Shown: positions 24,942 to 33,550 of the stretch, in pieces | Numbering within the stretch: position 1 is the stretch's first letter | Layout of the letters: every line of letters starts with the position of its first letter | Assembly: GCA_040220895.1 (NCBI GenBank) | Contig: JAVJVY010000019.1 | Location: forward strand, 372,001 to 436,000 | Source of the DNA: UBA11591 sp040220895 | GTDB taxonomy: Bacteria > Bacteroidota > Bacteroidia > Flavobacteriales_E > Vicingaceae | Direction: 5' to 3' | Length of the DNA stretch: 64,000 bases | Program-made: the position numbers and the translations under genes | Notes under the pieces: generated by a model | Seen by the model: only the letters and a program-made list of their open reading frames with translations | What the model was told of the DNA's origin: nothing | The model's database searches: none

Positions 24942-25496
24942 TTATTTCTTTAATTTTTTTGGAGCAAGAATCATAATCATCTTTTTCCCTTCCAGCTTTG
25001 GCATTGATTCAACCAATCCTGTTTCTTCAAGTGCTTGTGCAAGTTTAAGCAACAAAATCTCTCCTTTCTCTTTGAATAGGATGGATCGACCTTTAAAAAA
25101 TACGTAAGCCTTGACCTTAGCACCTTCCTGTAAGAATTTTTCTGCGTGCTTGTGCTTGAAGTTGAAGTCGTGTTCATCCGTGTTCGGACCGAAACGGATT
25201 TCCTTGACCACAATCTTGGTGGACTTAGATTTAATCTCTTTTTGCTTCTTCTTTTGCTCGTACAGAAACTTCTTGTAGTCCACAACCCGACAAACAGGTG
25301 GAACAGCCTTGGCAGAGATTTCTACCAGGTCGAGTCCATTTTCTTCAGCAAGCCTCAATCCATCCTGAAGAGAATAGATATCAGATTTAATATTGTCTCC
25401 TACCAGGCGTATTTCCGAAGCTGTGATGTACTGATTTATTTTGTACGGCTCCTCTTTGCGAAAATAACGCCCTCTTCCTCTGTACTGCTTTTTAAT
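24942..25496 (-). CDS. infC: Translation initiation factor IF-3 (AUU start)
   Basis: 184 residues when read from an ATT codon at 25494-25496. The N-terminal linker domain then reads KKQYRGRGRYFRKEEPYKIN and NQYITASEIRLVGDNIKSD, as expected for full IF-3, followed by LAEENGLDLVEISAKAVPPV, CRVVDYKKFLYEQ and the C-terminal domain (KEIRFGPNTDEHDFNFKHKH). No ATG, GTG or TTG lies upstream in frame before the thrS stop; the first TTG (25358) would remove 46 residues of the N-domain. AUU starts on infC are known from E. coli, where IF-3 discriminates against its own start codon and so autoregulates. The ATT lies 4 bases after the thrS stop. Confidence 0.93.
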   Translation of the reverse strand: MKKQYRGRGRYFRKEEPYKINQYITASEIRLVGDNIKSDIYSLQDGLRLAEENGLDLVEISAKAVPPVCRVVDYKKFLYEQKKKQKEIKSKSTKIVVKEIRFGPNTDEHDFNFKHKHAEKFLQEGAKVKAYVFFKGRSILFKEKGEILLLKLAQALEETGLVESMPKLEGKKMIMILAPKKLKK

Positions 25497-25500
25497 TATT

Positions 25501-27444
25501 TTATTCGTTTAGTAAACTACTTATTTCATTTTTCACCAGTTCGGCAAACTCTTCAATAGTGAGTTTACCGATCTCGCCCTCGCCGTGTTTTCGGACAGAA
25601 AGATTATTGTCCTCGACTTCCTGTTCTCCGATTATCAACATGTAAGGAATTTTTTGTAAGGAAGCTTCTCGTATCTTTTTCCCTATTTTTTCACCCCTTT
25701 CATCAACGAGGCCGCGAATATCGTAATTTTTAAGCAAACTTGAAACATTTCGGGCCTGCTCATTAAAGCGTTCTGAAATTGGCAAGATGATGTATTGACG
25801 ATCTGTCAACCATAAGGGAAACAGTCCGTTACAATGCTCGATTAAAAGCGCTATGAATCGTTCCATCGATCCGAACGGCGCTCTGTGAATCATTACTGGG
25901 CGGTGCACCTGATTATCACTACCGGCATATTCCAGTTCGAAGCGTTCAGGAAGGTTGTAATCTACTTGTATGGTGCCCAACTGCCAACTTCGACCCAGTA
26001 CATCCTTAACCATAAAATCTAATTTTGGCCCGTAAAAGGCGGCCTCACCGTATTCAATGACATATTTCAGTCCTTTTTTCTGAACTGAATTCAAGATGGC
26101 TTGTTCAGCTTTTTCCCAATTTTCGTCACTCCCGATGTATTTGGAATGATCTTCTCGATCCCGCAAAGAAACCTGAACAGTGAACTCACCGAATTCCAGC
26201 GCCTTCAGAACATATAGCACCAGGTCAATTACTTTGATGAATTCGTCTTCCACCTGATCGGCGGCGCAAAAAATATGGGCGTCGTCTTGTGTAAACCCAC
26301 GTACACGTGTTAAGCCATGCAATTCACCACTTTGTTCGTAGCGGTATACTGTTCCGAATTCGGCCAGGCGAAGAGGAAGATCGCGGTACGATCTGGGTGA
26401 GGACTTATAAATCTCACAATGGTGAGGGCAATTCATTGGTTTTAACAGAAATTCTTCATTCTCATCCGGGGTATGGATGGGTTGGAAGCTATCTTCTCCG
26501 TACTTTTCGTAATGACCAGATGTAACGTAAAGTTCTTTACTGCCAATGTGAGGTGTCATGACCGTTTGGTAACCCGCTTCTTCTTGAGAAGCCCTTAAAA
26601 ATCGTTCTAGTTTTTCCCTAAGGGCAGCCCCTCTTGGCAACCATAATGGAAGGCCTTGACCTACTTTCTGCGAAAAAGTGAAGATCTCTAATTCCTTGCC
26701 CAATTTTCTGTGATCCCTTTTTTTGGCCTCTTCCAACAATTCGAGGTATTCATCTAACTCCTTTTGTTTAGGAAAGGTGATGCCGTAGATTCTTGTTAGC
26801 TGTTTTCTATTTTCATCACCGCGCCAATAGGCACCCGCAACATTGAGAAGTTTGATGGCTTTGATGTATCCAGTATCCGGAATATGCGGACCGCGGCACA
26901 GATCGGTGAAGTTTCCTTGCTGGTAAAAGGTGATCTCACCATCAGTCAAGTCATTTATCAGCTCAAGTTTGTATTCATCGTCTTTGTCGGTAAAGTATGC
27001 CAGGGCATCCGCTTTTGATACCTCAGTGCGCAGGTAAGTATTTTTTAATGAGGCAAGTTCTTTCATCTTTGCCTCAATCTCGGGTAAGTCATCGGCCGAA
27101 ATCACACGGTCACCCGTGTCAATGTCGTAGTAAAAACCATTGTCAATAGGTGGTCCAATTCCAAATTTAATTCCGGGGTAGAGCGATTCCAACGATTCTG
27201 CCATCAGGTGAGCCGAAGAATGCCACATGGTTTTTTTGCCCTCTTCGTCATTCCAGGTAAGCAATGTCAGATTACAGTCGGAATTTAGAGGCCTGCTAGC
27301 ATCCCAGACTTCTTCATTCACTTTTGCTGACAGCACGTTTCTGGCCAGGCCATGACTGATGCTTTTGGCAACATCCATGGAAGTACTGCCCTTTTCTATT
27401 TCACGAACTGATCCGTCGGGTAATGTGACTTTAATGGTAGACAT
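25501..27444 (-). CDS. thrS: Threonyl-tRNA synthetase
   Basis: 647 residues from the ATG at 27444 (MSTIKVTLPDGSVREIEKG). An in-frame ATG at 27519 would add 25 residues, but a TAACTTTG promoter box lies inside that stretch. Domains: TGS (1-60), editing/SAD domain with HSSAHLMAESL and the RGPHIPDTG segment, class II catalytic core (PMNCPHHCEIYKSSPRSYRD, RVRGFTQDDAHIFC, RPVMIHRAPFGSMERFIALL) and C-terminal anticodon-binding domain. It charges tRNA-Thr. It leads the infC-rpmI-rplT unit. Confidence 0.97.
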   Translation of the reverse strand: MSTIKVTLPDGSVREIEKGSTSMDVAKSISHGLARNVLSAKVNEEVWDASRPLNSDCNLTLLTWNDEEGKKTMWHSSAHLMAESLESLYPGIKFGIGPPIDNGFYYDIDTGDRVISADDLPEIEAKMKELASLKNTYLRTEVSKADALAYFTDKDDEYKLELINDLTDGEITFYQQGNFTDLCRGPHIPDTGYIKAIKLLNVAGAYWRGDENRKQLTRIYGITFPKQKELDEYLELLEEAKKRDHRKLGKELEIFTFSQKVGQGLPLWLPRGAALREKLERFLRASQEEAGYQTVMTPHIGSKELYVTSGHYEKYGEDSFQPIHTPDENEEFLLKPMNCPHHCEIYKSSPRSYRDLPLRLAEFGTVYRYEQSGELHGLTRVRGFTQDDAHIFCAADQVEDEFIKVIDLVLYVLKALEFGEFTVQVSLRDREDHSKYIGSDENWEKAEQAILNSVQKKGLKYVIEYGEAAFYGPKLDFMVKDVLGRSWQLGTIQVDYNLPERFELEYAGSDNQVHRPVMIHRAPFGSMERFIALLIEHCNGLFPLWLTDRQYIILPISERFNEQARNVSSLLKNYDIRGLVDERGEKIGKKIREASLQKIPYMLIIGEQEVEDNNLSVRKHGEGEIGKLTIEEFAELVKNEISSLLNE

Positions 27445-27461
27445 CAATAAAAATTGAGTGG

Positions 27462-27469
27462 CAAAGTTA
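27462..27469 (-). promoter_or_regulatory. Likely -7 box (TAACTTTG) of the thrS operon
   Basis: Minus-strand TAACTTTG ends 17 bases before the thrS ATG at 27444 and fits TAnnTTTG. No TTG is seen at the usual spacing. The position fixes the thrS start. Confidence 0.5.
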
Positions 27470-27500
27470 AGTGAGTTCTGTATAAATTCATGGAATACCA

Positions 27501-27533
27501 AAAAAAAACCCTCCGCCATTGACGAAGGGTTTT
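27501..27533 (-). terminator. Rho-independent terminator before thrS
   Basis: An 11-bp stem AAAACCCTTCG / CGGAGGGTTTT (one wobble pair) with a 7-base loop, followed on the minus strand by a run of Ts (complement of 27501-27508). It ends the transcript of the 156-residue secreted protein just upstream of the thrS promoter. Confidence 0.87.
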
Positions 27534-27549
27534 AATATATGATTCTTGG

Positions 27550-28020
27550 TTAAATCCTATATCCTAATAAGAACACCACACAACCTTCGGAAATACCTGC
27601 GTCTTTAGGGACCTCGTAATTTATATACATGGTCCTTGATTTTTCTGGTTCCCATGTGAAGGTGGTCTTTTTTCCGTCTTTATCGTTTTGGTTCGAATAA
27701 AGTAATTCCCTGTTGCTCTTTCCTTGCTTCTTGTTATAAACAGAGATTACCACGTCTTCTTGAAGTTCGGCGGTGTTAAAGATGAACTTGTATTTTTCGC
27801 CAATGAACAAAGGAACTTCTACTTCAGTAACTTTGCCTTCCTGCCCTTTTATCTTGATTCTGGTAATCTTGCTGGAATCATATTTGTATTCAGGTTTCAG
27901 TAGCGGCTTGATCTCATTCTTCAACTCAGTTGAAGGACATACAAAAGCCGTTTGAAGTTCTTCTGCACTTCCAATAATGATGGAAAATGTAAGTAGCAGA
28001 GAAAGGATTGATTTTTTCAT
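27550..28020 (-). CDS. Secreted protein of unknown function
   Basis: 156 residues. A signal peptide (MKKSILSLLLTFSIIIGSAE) precedes a mature part with alternating strands (ITRIKIKGQEGKVTEVEVPL, FIGEKYKFIFNTAELQEDVV, TTFTWEPEKSRTMYINYEVP). It looks like a small beta-sandwich in the periplasm or cell surface. I do not recognise the family. It lies 20 bases after the lipoprotein gene and ends at a strong terminator, so the two form an operon. Confidence 0.75.
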   Translation of the reverse strand: MKKSILSLLLTFSIIIGSAEELQTAFVCPSTELKNEIKPLLKPEYKYDSSKITRIKIKGQEGKVTEVEVPLFIGEKYKFIFNTAELQEDVVISVYNKKQGKSNRELLYSNQNDKDGKKTTFTWEPEKSRTMYINYEVPKDAGISEGCVVFLLGYRI

Positions 28021-28040
28021 ACCTGTGTTTATTACCTCGA

Positions 28041-28907
28041 TTAACCGTTTACAATAAATTTCCTTGCCTCTTCCACGTCAGTGGTAAGAAGCTCGATATC
28101 TTCTGCACTCATCGCCAGCTTTGCAAGATCCTCTTCGCTTTCGACAGCATCAATATTGTACTTGGCAAAATGTCCCTCGATCTTTTTCAAGTGACCAATG
28201 AGTATTTTTTCTTCGGCATCGTTGTCCTGACTTTCAAGAATGCCGATTAAGTCTTTCAATATTTTCTTCTGTTCAATCAGGCGGCTCATTAGCACAGGAT
28301 TTGATTCACCTTTCATGGACTGAAGCCCTAGATGCATACTTTCGATCCAGGCACCGGTGAATATGACCAAACTGTTCATGCTCAGGCCGTTTTCTTCCAG
28401 ATAGGTGTCAAGTTCCATTTGAAAGTCAGAGATAATATACCCAAGGGAGTCTCCGTTACCCATGTTCTTTTCAAATCGATCTAATATGCTTACCGAATTA
28501 AAGACGTTGGTCATCCAAAGACTCTCTGAAAGTGTACTCAACGATTGCACATAGTTGATGCAAGATTGATTTTGCTCATTCAGTGCACTGTAGGCCAAGT
28601 CTGCGGCGTAAGCACCGAAGTTCAATTTCTGGATGAATTTGGTGTTATAATTTGAAACGTTCGAAGGTTTATTGGTGAGTTCCGGAACATAAGTCAGACC
28701 CGCACGACGGAATATGGAAGCGATCTGAAGTGGAGACGGAAGATTATAGAGGAATGAATTTTCTTCGGGATTATCCATTTCGGTGACTTCAATTTCAGTT
28801 AAGTTGGAGTCATCTTCCTCGTCACTGTTTTGAGGAGATCCGCATGCGATAATGCCAGTTCCCAAGACCATCACCAACATCAATTGCCAAAAACGCGCTC
28901 TATTCAT
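28041..28907 (-). CDS. Lipoprotein of unknown function
   Basis: 288 residues from the ATG at 28907 (an ATG nine codons earlier, at 28934, is possible). MNRARFWQLMLVMVLGTGII is followed by lipidation site ACGSPQ and an acidic linker (DEEDDSNLTEIEVTE). The mature part is helical, with YNLPSPLQIASIFRRAG, NKPSNVSNYNTKFIQKLNFG and AYAADLAYSALNEQNQSC. I know similar proteins from Bacteroidota genomes but no function. Its partner is the downstream secreted protein. Confidence 0.75.
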   Translation of the reverse strand: MNRARFWQLMLVMVLGTGIIACGSPQNSDEEDDSNLTEIEVTEMDNPEENSFLYNLPSPLQIASIFRRAGLTYVPELTNKPSNVSNYNTKFIQKLNFGAYAADLAYSALNEQNQSCINYVQSLSTLSESLWMTNVFNSVSILDRFEKNMGNGDSLGYIISDFQMELDTYLEENGLSMNSLVIFTGAWIESMHLGLQSMKGESNPVLMSRLIEQKKILKDLIGILESQDNDAEEKILIGHLKKIEGHFAKYNIDAVESEEDLAKLAMSAEDIELLTTDVEEARKFIVNG

Positions 28908-28991
28908 TTTGAAACTTTTTTGTGTGTTTTCCACTCTCCGTGAAGGTTGCTAAGTTAAAATAAAAATACTGAATTGTCTCAATTTCCTTTA

Positions 28992-30632
28992 TCAGGTCTG
29001 CAAAACCCCAACATTATATTTGGCTATTTCCGCCTGCTGATTTGCAGCTTCAATTCCTATGGAAATCCATTTTCTTGTTTCAAGTGGATCGATCACGTTG
29101 TCGACCCAAAGCCTTGAAGCCGCATAATAAGGGGATAACTGCGAATTGTATTTGTCTCGAATATGGGACAGCATGCGTTCTTTTTCTTCTGGTGATATTT
29201 CCTTGCCTTTTGCTTTTTCCGATGAAACTTGAATTTGAAGCAGCGTTTTAGCCGCTTGATCACCACCCATTACGGCAATGTTTGCCGTTGGCCATGCAAC
29301 AATCAACGCGGGGTCGTATGCCTTTCCACACATGGCGTAATTACCTGCTCCATAGGAATTGCCTGTAATGATGGTGAATTTAGGCACTACTGAATTGGCC
29401 ATGGCGTTGACCATTTTTGCACCGTCTTTGATTATTCCGCCTTGTTCGCTCCTTGATCCCACCATGAATCCGGTTACGTCTTGTAAAAACACCAGGGGTA
29501 TTTTTTTCTGATTGCAATTCATGATGAATCTAGCCGCTTTGTCGGCACTGTCGCTATAGATTACCCCGCCAAATTGCATCTCACCAGTCTTGGACTTGAC
29601 CAACTGCCGCTGATTGGCCACAATTCCGACCGACCAGCCATTAATTCTTGCATAAGCAGTTACAATGGATTTACCGTACAATTTTTTGTATTCTTCATAT
29701 TCAGAATTATCTACCAATCGCTCTATGATATCCCGAACCTCATATGTTTTTGTCCGTTCTTTTGGAAAGAGCCCGTAGAGTTCACCTACGTCTTTTTTTG
29801 GAGGTAAGGCTTCTTTTCTGTTAAAACCGGCGCCTCTTGGCACCCCTATTTGTCCGAGGAGTATTCTTATGCGATCGAGGCATTCTTTATCATCGGTGCA
29901 TTTGTAGTCGGTTACACCCGAAATTTCACAGTGAGTGGTTGCTCCGCCGAGACTTTCGTTGTCGATGTCCTCCCCAATGGCTGCCTTTACTAAATAAGAA
30001 CCGGCCAGGAATATGGAACCCGTTTTATCTACGATTAGTGCTTCGTCGCTCATGATGGGCAGGTAAGCACCACCGGCCACACAACTCCCCATCACTGCAG
30101 CTATTTGCGTAATACCAAGGCTAGACATGCGGGCATTATTCCTAAAGATTCTTCCAAAATGCTCTTTATCGGGGAAGACCTCGTCTTGCAATGGCAAGAA
30201 GACCCCCGCACTATCAACCAGGTAGATTATGGGTATTTCATTTTCCATGGCTATTTCCTGAGCCCTTAAATTCTTCTTTGCTGTAATTGGAAACCAAGCT
30301 CCCGCCTTAACTGTGGCGTCATTTGCCACCACAATGCTCAGTCTTTCGCTCACATAACCCATCATAACTACCACCCCACCTGAAGGACAGCCGCCGTATT
30401 CTTCATACATTCCCTCTCCTACAAATTCTCCAATTTCAATGTGCTCGCTATCCTTGTCCAGCAGGTATTCAATCCGCTCTCTGGCAGTCATTTTTCCCTG
30501 ACCGTGCAATTTTTCTATCCGCTTTTTACCCCCGCCCATATGAACTCGGGCACTATTTTTTTTGAGCTCGGATACCAGTATTTTCATTTTATCCTCGTTT
30601 TTATTGAATTCGAGGTTCTCTTTTTTCGCCAT
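28992..30632 (-). CDS. Acyl-CoA carboxylase carboxyltransferase (beta) subunit
   Basis: 546 residues with both carboxyltransferase halves: GKMTARERIEYLLDKDS, YEEYGGCPSGGVVVMMGYVS and AAVMGSCVAGGAYLPIMSDE in the N half; MVGSRSEQGGIIKDGAKMVN, NSYGAGNYAMCGKAYDP and TANIAVMGGDQAAKTLLQIQ in the C half. The length and the overall sequence fit methylcrotonoyl-CoA carboxylase beta best; propionyl- or acetyl-CoA specificity cannot be excluded. It would need a biotin carboxylase/BCCP alpha subunit, which is not in this window. It follows the class V aminotransferase-like gene by 2 bases. Confidence 0.9.
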   Translation of the reverse strand: MAKKENLEFNKNEDKMKILVSELKKNSARVHMGGGKKRIEKLHGQGKMTARERIEYLLDKDSEHIEIGEFVGEGMYEEYGGCPSGGVVVMMGYVSERLSIVVANDATVKAGAWFPITAKKNLRAQEIAMENEIPIIYLVDSAGVFLPLQDEVFPDKEHFGRIFRNNARMSSLGITQIAAVMGSCVAGGAYLPIMSDEALIVDKTGSIFLAGSYLVKAAIGEDIDNESLGGATTHCEISGVTDYKCTDDKECLDRIRILLGQIGVPRGAGFNRKEALPPKKDVGELYGLFPKERTKTYEVRDIIERLVDNSEYEEYKKLYGKSIVTAYARINGWSVGIVANQRQLVKSKTGEMQFGGVIYSDSADKAARFIMNCNQKKIPLVFLQDVTGFMVGSRSEQGGIIKDGAKMVNAMANSVVPKFTIITGNSYGAGNYAMCGKAYDPALIVAWPTANIAVMGGDQAAKTLLQIQVSSEKAKGKEISPEEKERMLSHIRDKYNSQLSPYYAASRLWVDNVIDPLETRKWISIGIEAANQQAEIAKYNVGVLQT

Positions 30633-30634
30633 AA

Positions 30635-31900
30635 TTATTTTTTGAGCAGGTTACGTATGCCTTCTTTAAGTTTTTCAAGCTCCGATACAGAGGTGTAAAT
30701 ATGAGGAGAAACCCGACATCCTTCGATGTTTTTCCAAGAAATAGGGGAGGTGATGATCTGGTATTTTTGTTGCAGGTAATTGGCGATTTCATTTGCTTTC
30801 ATACCACTGATTCCAAAGGTATACAAGGCACCGTAACGCTTCTCCCTTTTTGGAGTATAGCTGATGAATTTCTCGTCACCCTCGAATTCAACGGTCCAAT
30901 AATCGGTCAACCATTGCAATCGTTCGTATTTTCGATCGGAGCCAATGTTATTGTGAAAAAGTATAGCTTGCCCAACAGCTACTTCTGAAGGCACAGATCG
31001 GGTTCCAAGTGCTTCAAATTTACGTATATCATCATCGGCGATGGCATCGGTTGGAGCCCAGGCCCATAACTTCGATATCATGGCTTTCTTGATATATAGC
31101 ATGCCGGTACCAAAAGGGGCACATAACCATTTATGTAGGGAAGTACCAAAAAAATCGCAGTCAATATCGCTGATTTTGAAAGGCACATGGGCGAAACTGT
31201 GGGCACCATCCACAAGAACCATTGAAGAATACTTTCGTGCTGCAGTAGCTATGCGCCCTGCGGGTAGTACTTGGCCATTATAATTGATCATGTGGGTTAT
31301 ATGGACAAGTTTTGTTTTCGCCGACATTTCATTTTCAAAGGCTTGAACAATTTCATCCTCGCTCGCCGAGGGGAGTTCAAAATTTGCGTAACGAAGCACA
31401 ATTTCATCCCTTTTTTTGCGCTGCTCCCAAGCGTTTCTCATATTGGGATAATCGTAGGGCGAAAGCACAATTTCATCTCCCTTTTTCAGATCCAAACCGA
31501 AGATGACCGTATCCAGTGCTTCTGTTGTATTCCTGTTAATGACAACTTCGTCATACGTGCAACCCAATAAATTGGCCAGGTCGCGCCTTATGTTAATGCG
31601 CGAAGGTTCCAGTTGCCTCCACATGTAGTAGGAGGGAGCCTCGTTACTCATGGCCATGTACTTTTCGAAGGCTTCTTGAACAAACCTTGGCTGGGGACTT
31701 ACTCCACCATTATTGAGGTTTATCTTTGACCTGGATACGCTATAGGCTTCTTGAATCCCTGACCAAAAATTTTCACCTTCACCTTGAGCCGGTAAGCTTT
31801 GTCTTAACTCTGGCAAGCTTGCCGGGCTGATCATCGGAAGTGCCGTCAAAGCAGCTGACTGAATTCCAATTTTTTTTAAGAAGGACCTCCTTGAAGACAT
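30635..31900 (-). CDS. Exported class V aminotransferase-fold PLP enzyme
   Basis: 421 residues. The N-terminus MSSRRSFLKKIGIQSAALTA is a Tat-type signal (SRRSFLK). The rest is a class V PLP fold similar to isopenicillin-N epimerase-like proteins: YDEVVINRNTTEALDTVIFG, LVDGAHSFAHVPFKISDIDC and the PLP-lysine segment FFGTSLHKWLCAPFGTGMLY. Tat export fits a cofactor-loaded enzyme folded before transport. The substrate is unknown. It follows wbqC by 7 bases and precedes the carboxylase gene by 2. Confidence 0.88.
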   Translation of the reverse strand: MSSRRSFLKKIGIQSAALTALPMISPASLPELRQSLPAQGEGENFWSGIQEAYSVSRSKINLNNGGVSPQPRFVQEAFEKYMAMSNEAPSYYMWRQLEPSRINIRRDLANLLGCTYDEVVINRNTTEALDTVIFGLDLKKGDEIVLSPYDYPNMRNAWEQRKKRDEIVLRYANFELPSASEDEIVQAFENEMSAKTKLVHITHMINYNGQVLPAGRIATAARKYSSMVLVDGAHSFAHVPFKISDIDCDFFGTSLHKWLCAPFGTGMLYIKKAMISKLWAWAPTDAIADDDIRKFEALGTRSVPSEVAVGQAILFHNNIGSDRKYERLQWLTDYWTVEFEGDEKFISYTPKREKRYGALYTFGISGMKANEIANYLQQKYQIITSPISWKNIEGCRVSPHIYTSVSELEKLKEGIRNLLKK

Positions 31901-31907
31901 GGTTATA

Positions 31908-32507
31908 TTAACAGAGTAAATTTATACCGTTTGGTCCTTCGTTACAAATCAAATCAATGCAACTCAGGTTGGCTTCAAAGGAGGAATCCTTTGAAAAGAC
32001 TTGAATATATGAGTTAAAGTCTTCAGAATAATCGGCTAGTAGATAATTCTTATTTCGCAGATCCGATCCCGATTCCATCTTTTGATATTCTAACGAATAG
32101 TCAATTTTAAGCGAAATATTCAGGCTTTGCACAATAAAATCGAGGATTTCCTTATTTAGATCTACTAAATAGTTGTGTTGCCTTTCAATGATGAGGGCGC
32201 GGAATCGGTCTTCATAATATTCAAAATAAGGGGAAGAGCGGTAAGCCGATTCAAGCGATTTCCAATGCAGTTTTTGCCAGCTTTCATCATACGATATCCG
32301 GATGTCTTTGACAGGCGTATTATTTTTCCATTTTCGTAGTGGTACAATAAGCTTTAATCGCCCATTTGCCCCCAAAATCTCGCATCGGTTGCGATGTGTC
32401 TGCTTAATGAAGTGTTCACCGTGATCCATTGTCAATGAATTGAATTGCTTGAGATCTCTCAGGTAAGACACACTTGGAAAATAAGATGTGGAAATCAGGG
32501 AATTCAT
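31908..32507 (-). CDS. WbqC-family protein
   Basis: 199 residues from the ATG at 32507, which overlaps the lepB stop (ATGA); a start nine codons earlier is possible. Motifs NSLISTSYFPSVSYLRDLKQ, QTHRNRCEILGANGRLKLIV, YDESWQKLHWKSLESAYRSS and PYFEYYEDRF are diagnostic of WbqC-like proteins, thought to be involved in polysaccharide or glycan assembly. The lepB-lepB-wbqC order is common in this phylum. Confidence 0.9.
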   Translation of the reverse strand: MNSLISTSYFPSVSYLRDLKQFNSLTMDHGEHFIKQTHRNRCEILGANGRLKLIVPLRKWKNNTPVKDIRISYDESWQKLHWKSLESAYRSSPYFEYYEDRFRALIIERQHNYLVDLNKEILDFIVQSLNISLKIDYSLEYQKMESGSDLRNKNYLLADYSEDFNSYIQVFSKDSSFEANLSCIDLICNEGPNGINLLC

Positions 32508-33550
32508 TTCAGGTACTTGAACATTCTTTTCCAATTAATACCACTATTGTCTGAGGCATACATGACCATGTTCGCTTTTCCAATGATATGATCTTCGGGA
32601 ACAAAACCCCAGTGGCGCGAGTCTGAGGAATTGAACCTATTATCACCCATTACAAAATAGTAATCCAATTCCGGACAGTATTCCCCGACCTGGATTTTAT
32701 CAATAAAAACTTCGCCTTCAGGACTTATCTCCAATTGGTGGCCTTCATATTTTTCGATCAAGGTACCGTATAAAGCCAAATTCGCTTTAGATAAGGTAAA
32801 GCACTTTCCTTTTTTTGGCACACTTACCGGTCCGTAATCGGACAGCGTAAATCCTGTAGTATAACTTGAAGGAAAAAGTCCATCGTCGGTATGCCCTTCG
32901 GGCATTACAAGCTGCTCGATGCTGAGCACCCTGTTGTCCTGTTTCAATGCATCTCGTTGTTTTAGGTCAAGACTTAGTTCCCAAGTAGAGGCATTTTCAA
33001 ATCGACCTCCTTCAATGATGCCATGCTCGTCGAGCAGGTCGTCTATAGGCGAAGAAACTTTCAATCGGAACAGGTAAGAGAGACTTGGCGGATTTTTAAT
33101 GACAGAATCGTTTATAAGCAAGGCATTGGCTACAATTTCAACTTTTTCTCCAGGTAACCCCAAACAACGTTTAACAAAGTAAGTGCGATGATCGACAGGG
33201 AAAAGATCGTCCATGGGATAATTGAATACCAATAGATCGCCTCGCTCTATCTTGTGGTAGCCGGGAAGCCTGTAATATGGTATGCGTATGATCTCACTAT
33301 ACGATTTCCAGCCACCTGAATAGGGAATGTATTTGGTAAGAAACGGAAGTGCAATTGGAGTGCTTGTGATCTTCGGGCCATACCTCAATTTATTCACAAA
33401 AATGACATCACCCGGTTTGAGTGCCGTGCTCATTGAAGTTGTTGGAACGATAAAAACGTCGAACAAGAAGGATTTGACAACAAGGGCCAAAAAAGCCGAC
33501 AGCAAAAGAACGGTGACCCATTCCTTAAAAAAAACCTTAACTCCTCTCAA
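32504..33550 (-). CDS. lepB: Signal peptidase I (second copy)
   Basis: 348 residues with a single N-terminal membrane anchor (WVTVLLLSAFLALVVKSFLF). The catalytic serine is in VPTTSMSTALKPGDVIFVNK, the general-base lysine in YFVKRCLGLPGEKVEIV, and the C-terminal box is YFVMGDNRFNSSDSRHWGFV. It removes signal peptides from exported proteins. A long insertion (about residues 160-270) separates the lysine box from the C-terminal box. It overlaps the upstream lepB copy by four bases (ATGA). Confidence 0.94.
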   Translation of the reverse strand: MRGVKVFFKEWVTVLLLSAFLALVVKSFLFDVFIVPTTSMSTALKPGDVIFVNKLRYGPKITSTPIALPFLTKYIPYSGGWKSYSEIIRIPYYRLPGYHKIERGDLLVFNYPMDDLFPVDHRTYFVKRCLGLPGEKVEIVANALLINDSVIKNPPSLSYLFRLKVSSPIDDLLDEHGIIEGGRFENASTWELSLDLKQRDALKQDNRVLSIEQLVMPEGHTDDGLFPSSYTTGFTLSDYGPVSVPKKGKCFTLSKANLALYGTLIEKYEGHQLEISPEGEVFIDKIQVGEYCPELDYYFVMGDNRFNSSDSRHWGFVPEDHIIGKANMVMYASDNSGINWKRMFKYLK

